Below, one piece after another: positions 58,801-64,000 of a stretch of 64,000 nt of DNA. Within the stretch, counting starts at the first letter, position 1. Each line of letters begins with the position of its first letter. Under the pieces are notes generated by a model. It did no database searches and had not been told where the DNA came from. It worked only from the letters and a program-made list of their open reading frames with translations. The DNA comes from Eunapius fragilis. Taxonomy: Eukaryota; Porifera; Demospongiae; Spongillida; Spongillidae. The stretch lies in the NCBI GenBank assembly GCA_963681505.1, contig OY811989.1:2052986-2116985 (forward strand), in the 5' to 3' direction. A program made the position numbers and the translations under genes.

Positions 58801-60976
58801 GGCTCGCTTCTTCTGAGGTGGAGGGTAATGTGAGGTCGAAGAGCAGTCCGGGTGCTGACTTGGGATACGCCCAACTTGAAGACATCAACAGCGACTCTGA
58901 TTACAGTGACTATGAAGAAGAACCTGTTGCAAGCCTGGACCCAAAGGCCCAGCAGGACCAGGCAAAGGCACCTCATGGCGGTTGGGGAGGTTACAGGTCA
59001 GATCAAGGGCAATATGGGTCACAACGGTCATTCAGAGGGAGCCGACGCCATGTTGGTGACCAAAGGACCTTGAAGGTCCTGGAAGGGGGCGTGGTCGAAC
59101 AAGAAATGAAGGGGATAGGAGGGATCGACGTGTGAGCGCTGAGCTGGTAGGAGGGACAGGAGCAAAGGAACAGACTCAGCTGGCAGCGGAAGGTGCTGCT
59201 GCCGTTGATGCAGATACTGCTGCAAAGTCTGCTGGCACCAAGGAAGTCAAAAGCAAGAAGGAAATCTCCGTTGGCCCCAAGTCTGACATAAGTGTCTACG
59301 ACCTTCATTCCCACAAGGTTGCAATCGTTGACGACAACATGAAAGAGGAGGAGGATGACAGAGACAGTGGCAACAGCGGTGCATTTGTGGAGGTGACATC
59401 CAAAAGGACACATAAAGAGAAGCAGAAGAAGGAGCGGGAAGAACAGCTGAAGAAGGAGCGGGAAGAACAGCTGAAGAAAGAGGAGGTGGGAAAGCACGGG
59501 GGAGGGGAGATGAGGGGAAGGGGAGAGGGAGGGAAGGAGAGGGGAGGAGGTGGTCTGCAGTTCAATGATCTTCTGACCATATGAGAATACAGACTATAAA
59601 CATTGCTTTATTACAATAAATCCGTGTAAATAAGCATTACCCACTCCCAACACCCCTCCCTTGTCATTTTTCCACAGTGGAAATTCAGAATATGACAACG
59701 CTTGTCAATTGAATACAACAAGTATATTCCAGCATACCTAAACACTCACATACCTTAAACAAGAACTTATTAGTCTCAGTGTAGTGTTCTATCTTTGCAT
59801 TCTCCCTCAAAGCCTGAAAGGTGACACAAGACGTGCTATTAGTATAAATGGTACACTATGCCTGCCTCCATCCCCAAACCCTCCCCATCCTTCCCCTCCC
59901 TCCCCATCCTTCCCCTCCCTCCCCATCCTTCCCCACCCCTTCCCTCCCCTTCATCCCCCTCCACAGGCACTGCACATTCAGTGCAAGAGGAAAGGAGTGA
60001 GTGATGAGTGGGGAGGGGTAGGGAGGGAAGAGGTTGGGAAGGATGGAGAGGGAGGGAGGGTTTGGGGATGGGAGAGGATGGAGGAGGGGTGAGGACGGGT
60101 TGAGAGATATTTTAGAAGGATGTTCCCATATCTTCGCTTTCCCAAACTACAAATGTGTACCAATCGGCACACACCATTTAAAAGCACTTCCAAAACTAAA
60201 TTGCTGATAATCTGAAAGACTCTCCTGATGTAAATAAAATAAGTGTAATCTAATCACCTTACAATCATCCTATGAATTAATTTCCCTGTGCTGGCAATAT
60301 AGGTGTGAATTAATCTCCCTGTGCTGGCAATATAGGTGTGAATTAGGTGTGAATTAATCTCCCTGTGCTGGCAATATATGTAGTAAATAGGTCATGTATT
60401 CATAATACCTCATTCAGCCACTGTCTGGTGTCCGTATCCAGATCGGTGAGGTCTATTTCTGCGAGAACCTCTTCAAGGGACAACGGCTCGTAGTTCTTCC
60501 CCATGTACCTTTGTCGCATCAGGTCCACCACCGCCTTGAGCAAGCGATAGGGGTTCTTTGTACGGCGCCCCTGGCTGGCAGCCTGCTTGATCTCCGCAAC
60601 ATCCTCTGTAAACAGTAGTGCAAAAGGTACTTAGGCATATGTCTGTTTCGATGCGACACGACGATTTGCAATAAGCACACGGCCCCTATGAATAAAGCAC
60701 CTTTAATTAACCAATCCCCTCTTATGTGTGTATAAAAGCTGGGCTTTTTAAGTATATGGTCACAAGTCCTTCATTACAGCGGACGCCAGGACCTTTGGTG
60801 TGCCTACACAGCTTACCCAAAGGCTTTGGCTTCGGTTTCTGAAGCTTGGATTTTTTCTTTTTTGTTTTACTAGTTTTGGCTGACGCTGATTTTTGTTCGG
60901 GTCTTTTTTCGATCACAGGAATGGCGAGGGCGCGCTTTCTGAACGCTTCCTTCTCTCTAAGCAATGCTGGATCCAT
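52894..60976 (-). CDS. GTF2E2: TFIIE beta subunit (general transcription factor IIE, subunit 2)
   Basis: TFIIE-beta recruits and regulates TFIIH at RNA polymerase II promoters in the nucleus. Eight exons: 60817-60976, 60409-60605, 59754-59813, 58306-58440, 57625-57724, 55611-55685, 55511-55551, 52894-53001. Phases agree throughout, 876 nt, 291 aa, the same length as the human protein. The N terminus MDPALLREKEAFRKRAL is close to the human MDPSLLREREL and precedes a Lys/Ser-rich stretch. Exons 2-3 encode the first winged helix (NPYRLLKAVVDLMRQRYMGK; LTDLDTDTRQWLNE). Exon 4 starts the second (LKEYSREGLGGVLMSDIKEA). Exon 5 has GDKEEIVFYNN, exon 6 EFKSLWRAVGVDHLSEGDVE. The basic tail KKPPKKKQRAHK and LLKDYSEGT ends in the last exon. 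The last intron (53002-55510) is mostly a 28-bp minisatellite, and intron 3 contains a plus-strand ORF pair. Head-to-head with UNC45. Confidence 0.95.
53062..55035. repeat. 28-bp minisatellite (~70 copies) in last GTF2E2 intron
   Basis: Unit cacctccaccatcccacagg + gcacatca, with variants gacacatca, ggtaagtca and 26-bp tacac forms. Variants recur in the same order in blocks of several hundred bp (for example the ggtaagtca pair near 53414, 53829, 53970, 54444 and 54585), showing higher-order duplication. Plus-strand ORFs of HTSTIPQG type arise from low stop content, not coding. Confidence 0.96.
55040..55510. other. GTF2E2 last intron, left of exon 7
   Basis: Unique AT-rich sequence; includes short CA/TG runs near 55280. 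Nothing else seen. Confidence 0.4.
56800..57015. mobile_element. 216-bp MITE with TAA target-site duplication
   Basis: Terminal inverted repeats aactgggtttacaatgtgac / complement, flanked by direct TAA (56797-56799 and 57016-57018). The 3-bp TWA duplication suggests PIF/Harbinger. The interior is rich in gacgctgacgctgatgc-like GCGTC/GACGC strings on both arms, giving a long hairpin. No ORF. Confidence 0.78.
57320..57624. repeat. Irregular CA/CCT-rich minisatellite
   Basis: Degenerate repeats of the ctcatcaccaccacaccc type directly next to the donor of GTF2E2 exon 5. Confidence 0.8.
58276..58297. repeat. Poly-C tract
   Basis: A run of about 21 C just 3' (on the gene strand) of the donor of GTF2E2 exon 4. 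Confidence 0.95.
58612..58800. repeat. ~63-bp tandem repeat, three copies
   Basis: Three nearly identical copies of gaggaggtagaggggggtgg + ... + ttatgaaggggttcagcagc. The last copy runs into the plus-strand ORF at about 58800. Confidence 0.9.
58800..59490 (+). pseudogene. RG/KE-rich protein fragment nested antisense in GTF2E2 intron 3
   Basis: Two overlapping plus-strand frames, 58818-59135 and 59132-59584, look like pieces of one protein broken by a frameshift near 59060-59100. The first reads SSPGADLGYAQLEDINSDSD and a GGYRSDQGQYGSQRSFRGSR stretch. The second, read upstream of 59132, gives GRGRGRTRNEGDRRDRR, then a charged region with FVEVTSKRTHKEKQKKEREE, a probable coiled coil. The low-complexity RGG and FVEVxSK features recall PRRC2/BAT2-like RNA-associated proteins, but that is only a resemblance. 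It lies wholly inside GTF2E2 intron 3 on the opposite strand. A donor-like gtggga follows KKEE. It may be a retro-inserted fragment or a degenerate nested gene. Confidence 0.4.
59840..60090. repeat. Pyrimidine-then-purine inverted tract
   Basis: A C/T-rich block (59870-59960, ccctccccatccttcccct repeats) is followed by a G/A-rich block (60000-60090) of complementary character, capable of forming a long hairpin in GTF2E2 intron 2. Confidence 0.7.
60270..60385. repeat. ~35-bp tandem repeat, three copies
   Basis: Copies of attaatctccctgtgctggc + aatataggtgtga in GTF2E2 intron 1. Confidence 0.88.
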
Positions 60977-61000
60977 CGCAAACGTTTGTGTTTGCGATGG
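60973..61000. promoter_or_regulatory. Perfect 11-bp inverted repeat over the GTF2E2 start codon
   Basis: ccatcgcaaac (60973-60983), 6-nt spacer, gtttgcgatgg (60990-61000). The GTF2E2 ATG (60974-60976) is inside one arm. It lies in the 130-bp interval shared with UNC45 and could be a symmetric DNA element or an mRNA hairpin. Confidence 0.5.
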
Positions 61001-61106
61001 CTATTATGCTAACGTAATTCTAGATAAAGCCCCCAACGGAGGGCAATGTTATTAATTTTTCAAGCAAAGCTACCGGTCTGGGGACGATACAAGCGGTTAG
61101 TTTCTA
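60977..61106. promoter_or_regulatory. Bidirectional promoter region GTF2E2-UNC45
   Basis: 130 bp between divergent start codons, no TATA box in either orientation. Includes half of the inverted repeat described at 60973-61000. Confidence 0.6.
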
Positions 61107-63887
61107 ATGACGGATGAACCAGAAGACCCACTGCAGAAAGCACTGAAGGCCAAGGAGAGCGGAAACGTGCACTTCAAGGCCAAGAGGTACGATGAAGCTA
61201 CCAAAGCTTACTCGGAAGCGATAGAAGTGTGCCCCAAGGGCTGCAAAGAGGCGTCGGTCTTCTACAGCAACAGGGCGGCATGTTGGCTGAAGCTGGAGAA
61301 GTACGACCACGCTCTGAGCGACACGAACAGCGCCCTCGTCGTAGCGCCGAACGACGTTAAGGCCCTCTATCGCAGGGCTCTTGCCCACGAGGCCCTGGGA
61401 AATTCCGTGGGCGCCTTCCGAGATATCAAGCAGCTCCTCACCGTTGAACCGAAGAACGCCGATGCCATAGAAGCAGCCCAGCGACTTACCGCGGCCATAA
61501 AGAGACAAGCCGACAAGATGCAGTCTACCGATGGAATCGTGGGTGAGATGTTTACCGCCATATCGGACCCTTCCCTCCCGCAAGACAAGCTCGTCCAGGC
61601 GGCCAAGAACTTCGCCATCCTGAGTCGTGAGAGCGCTGGCGCGGAGAGGATTTTTCAAGCGCAGGGGCTCGCCCGCCTCGTCTCCCTTCTCGACTCGGAC
61701 CACGCGGATGTGGTCCACCACGCACTCGAGACGTTTGTCGGCCTCTGCTCTGACAGCCCGACCCGCGCGCACGCCGTCATCCAGGTCCTCTCCCTCGAGA
61801 AGGTTCGCTCCCTCCTCGCCTCTCCGCTCCCGTCCATCCACGCCAGCGCCGTGTCCGTTCTCAGGCACGCCCTCCTGGCGGTCTCGAGCGGGCAGGCAAA
61901 GAAGAAGGCCCCCGAAGGGGGGGCTCTGGTACCCGTTTCCGGCGCCCTCCTCGTTCCCATAGTTCGAGTGCTGCTCGCGTCCCTGACGAGCGCTGCAGTC
62001 TCCGCCCACGCCAGGGACCTCGTTCTGGAAACCATCACCACCACCATCCCCAGCATGGTGGACGTGTACGCGAAGGAGTCGGCCATCTTGTCTCTCCTCA
62101 CCCTCGCGGCCGGCACGAGCGGCGTCGGAACAGCGGGCGAAGGCGTGCCCGTGGGCGACAACACGCGCATGAGCGTCTCCCTGGCAACGTCCACCCTCCA
62201 CAAGCACTTGGGAAAGGGCCAGGAGGCGTCTTTGGTGGGAGAGTGCTCGTCCTTCATACTCTCTCACCTGAGCAAGGAGGACGTGGCTAACCAGGTGAAG
62301 GGTCTCACAGCTCTGGCCGCCGTCATCGAGGGGGTGACTGAGGTCGGGAACAAGGTGCTCGGGGAAGAAGTGGTCCTGTCCAGGGCCCTGAAGATGGCGC
62401 GGTCCGAAGACCCTTCCTGCCAGATAGTGGCGGCCGAGGTATTGGCGCTGGCCGCTTCGGACAAGGACAGGTGCCAGGGTATCATGGGGGAGGGGCTCCC
62501 CGCCTTGAAAGGCCTGTACGCGTCCGACAACGATCGAGTTAGGGTGAGAGCACTGGTGGGACTGTGCAAGCTGGGCTCCGTCGGGGGCAGCAACGTCAAC
62601 GCCCGCACCATGGCCGACGGATCGACCGTCAAGCTGGAACGCATATGTAGGAACTTCCTGGTCGGAGCCAAGAAGGGGGAGAGCGTGCGGAAGTGGGCGG
62701 CCGAGGGGATGGCCTTCCTCACCCTCGACGCCGAGGCCAAGGAGGCACTGGTCGCGGACGCGGCGGCCTTGAACGCCCTGTTCGGCATGGTGACCGCGGG
62801 GGACCCTTCCTTGCTGTTTGGGATCGCCTCCATCTTCGTCAACCTTACCAACAGCTACGACCGTCCGGAGAGGAACCCCGAGCTGGAGGCCCTGGGGAAA
62901 TACGCCGGGGAGGACGTGCCCAAGGAGCACGAACTGGACGGGGAGGAGCACGTAAAGAAGCGCGTGAGTTCCCTCCTCTACGCGGGGGTCGTCCCCTCGC
63001 TGCTCGCCCTGGCAAAGTGCGAGAGCAAGAGGATCAGGGAGCAGGTCTCCCGCGTGTTCCTGGCACTCACGGGCGAGGTGTCCCACAGGGGGGCCGTCAT
63101 CCAGCAAGGGGGCGCAAAGTGCCTCATCCCCCTGGCGCTGGAGAACACCGACGGCGGGAAGCTCATCGCGGCCCAGGCCCTTGCCAAGATAGGGATCACG
63201 TGCGACCCCAAGCTGGCCTTCCCGGGGCAGAGGGCCCTCGAGGTCGTGCGGCCGCTGGTCCAGCTCCTCAAGTCGGAGCGCGGGCTGCAGCAGTTTGAAG
63301 GCCTGATGGCGCTGACCAACCTGGCGAGCCTGAGCGACGACGTGCGCTCGAGGATTTGCAAGGAGGGGGCCCTCCCGCTGATAGAGACTCTGATGTTTGA
63401 GGAGCACGAGCTCATCCGACGGGCCGCGACCGAGGCGATGAGCAACCTCCTGCCCCTGGAGGAGGTCCACAAGAGGTTCTACGGGGACGATGTGGAGAGG
63501 GTCAAGCTGTGGACGCTCTTCTCTGGGGAGAGCGACGCTGACTTGGCCAAGGCTGCATCGGGTGGCCTTGCCCAGCTCTCCCACGACCCCAAGATCTGCG
63601 AGAAGATCATGGAGGTAAAAGCGGCGCCGGAGATCTTGAAGGAGCTTCTGACGGGGGACAACGCGGACCTGCACTTCAGGGGACTCTACATCGTGTCCAA
63701 CCTCATTTCCGCAAGCAAGGAGATAGCGGGCAAGCTCTTGGAGGGGGAGTTTTTAGAGATACTGCAGGCGTATGCGATTGGGGCGTTTCCTGAGCAGCAG
63801 AAGGAGTGTGCAAAGGGAGCGCTCCTGAAGGCAGTGGAGTATGGACTGATACAGCCAAATCCCGCTCTTGGAAACATCCCGGAGTGA
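61107..63887 (+). CDS. UNC45: UNC45 myosin/Hsp90 co-chaperone, single exon
   Basis: 926-aa UNC-45 family protein, a cytosolic co-chaperone that binds Hsp90/Hsp70 through its TPR domain and folds myosin motor domains with its UCS domain. Residues about 8-115 are three TPR repeats (KESGNVHFKAKRYDEATKAY; VFYSNRAACWLKLEKYDHAL; KALYRRALAHEALGN). The rest is armadillo-like helical repeat, with the UCS domain over about residues 500-920 (VRKWAAEGMAFLTLDAEAKE; FEGLMALTNLASLSDD; LIRRAATEAMSNLLPLEEV). Length matches animal UNC45 (about 930-945). The gene has no introns, unlike the vertebrate genes and unlike most neighbours. It is strongly GC-rich with G/C-ending codons, most of all in the second half. 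ATG 61107 gives a standard N terminus, MTDEPEDPLQKALKAKESGN. Divergent from GTF2E2. Confidence 0.96.
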   Translation: MTDEPEDPLQKALKAKESGNVHFKAKRYDEATKAYSEAIEVCPKGCKEASVFYSNRAACWLKLEKYDHALSDTNSALVVAPNDVKALYRRALAHEALGNSVGAFRDIKQLLTVEPKNADAIEAAQRLTAAIKRQADKMQSTDGIVGEMFTAISDPSLPQDKLVQAAKNFAILSRESAGAERIFQAQGLARLVSLLDSDHADVVHHALETFVGLCSDSPTRAHAVIQVLSLEKVRSLLASPLPSIHASAVSVLRHALLAVSSGQAKKKAPEGGALVPVSGALLVPIVRVLLASLTSAAVSAHARDLVLETITTTIPSMVDVYAKESAILSLLTLAAGTSGVGTAGEGVPVGDNTRMSVSLATSTLHKHLGKGQEASLVGECSSFILSHLSKEDVANQVKGLTALAAVIEGVTEVGNKVLGEEVVLSRALKMARSEDPSCQIVAAEVLALAASDKDRCQGIMGEGLPALKGLYASDNDRVRVRALVGLCKLGSVGGSNVNARTMADGSTVKLERICRNFLVGAKKGESVRKWAAEGMAFLTLDAEAKEALVADAAALNALFGMVTAGDPSLLFGIASIFVNLTNSYDRPERNPELEALGKYAGEDVPKEHELDGEEHVKKRVSSLLYAGVVPSLLALAKCESKRIREQVSRVFLALTGEVSHRGAVIQQGGAKCLIPLALENTDGGKLIAAQALAKIGITCDPKLAFPGQRALEVVRPLVQLLKSERGLQQFEGLMALTNLASLSDDVRSRICKEGALPLIETLMFEEHELIRRAATEAMSNLLPLEEVHKRFYGDDVERVKLWTLFSGESDADLAKAASGGLAQLSHDPKICEKIMEVKAAPEILKELLTGDNADLHFRGLYIVSNLISASKEIAGKLLEGEFLEILQAYAIGAFPEQQKECAKGALLKAVEYGLIQPNPALGNIPE

Positions 63888-64000
63888 CTTCCCAACACAC
63901 ATGACTTGTATGTACTTTTCAGACATCTGTACGAAGGCAATAATCATGCATTAAAAAATAGCATTTTTGTATTGGTATGAAAGATGAGGTATAGGACATG
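63888..64000 (+). other. UNC45 3' flank
   Basis: AT-rich sequence after the stop codon; a possible weak polyadenylation signal attaaa lies near 63951-63956. The window ends here. Confidence 0.4.

Noticed and set aside
61104-63674. 856-codon minus-strand ORF
   Set aside because: Antisense shadow of GC-rich UNC45, whose family match is unambiguous on the plus strand.
1-64000. tRNA or rRNA genes
   Set aside because: No cloverleaf with matching A/B boxes and no rRNA-like conserved blocks were recognised by eye; a covariance-model scan would be needed to be sure.

Overview
The window is metazoan nuclear DNA. It holds spliced genes with short GT-AG introns (pre-mRNA splicing factor PLRG1, mitochondrial ABC transporter ABCB8, TFIIE-beta GTF2E2, a protein tyrosine kinase), an intronless UNC45, and an Hsp70 cluster, set among abundant minisatellites, MITEs and decayed retroelements. 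AT-rich spacers, dense tandem repeats and an animal-type tyrosine kinase suggest an early-branching animal, plausibly a demosponge; the species cannot be named from sequence alone. Exon boundaries were found by reading splice sites and phases by eye. ABCB8, GTF2E2, the kinase and Hsp70-like gene 1 all close in frame (710, 291, 436 and 700 aa).

Layout. 1-24152: the 5' two-thirds of a minus-strand PLRG1 gene (8 exons, 214 codons). Its C-terminal WD40 exons lie beyond the left edge. Its third intron is about 20.2 kb and is filled with a complex higher-order satellite, hAT and retroelement debris, a telomere-like minisatellite and a 2.3-kb array of a 35-bp unit derived from a reverse-transcriptase motif. 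24214-31626: ABCB8 on the plus strand, head-to-head with PLRG1 with only 61 bp between start codons; its introns hold decoy-splice-like minisatellites and a foldback transposon. 31627-33600: spacer with a 152-bp MITE and a fossil piece of a bacterial NtrC-type regulator. 33669-45307: an Hsp70 cluster. A canonical intronless Hsp70 (plus) is flanked by two divergent Hsp70-like paralogs that keep the ATPase fold and a lid-like helical region but lack the substrate-binding beta-sandwich; the first continues into a P/Q-rich linker and coiled coil. 40700-42600: retroelement fragments. 46160-47430: a rearranged partial duplicate of ABCB8. 48891-51473: an intracellular tyrosine kinase (minus). 52894-60976: GTF2E2 (minus), with a 2-kb 28-bp minisatellite in its last intron. 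61107-63887: intronless GC-rich UNC45 (plus), head-to-head with GTF2E2 across 130 bp.

By known family roles, two themes stand out. Nuclear gene expression is represented by PLRG1 (spliceosome) and TFIIE-beta (RNA polymerase II initiation); protein folding by Hsp70, the Hsp70-like pair and UNC45 (Hsp90/Hsp70 co-chaperone for myosin). No operon logic is implied, but the two head-to-head pairs imply shared bidirectional promoters. The most interesting objects are the beta-sandwich-less Hsp70/coiled-coil gene and its paralog, the reverse-transcriptase-derived minisatellite, and the NtrC fossil.
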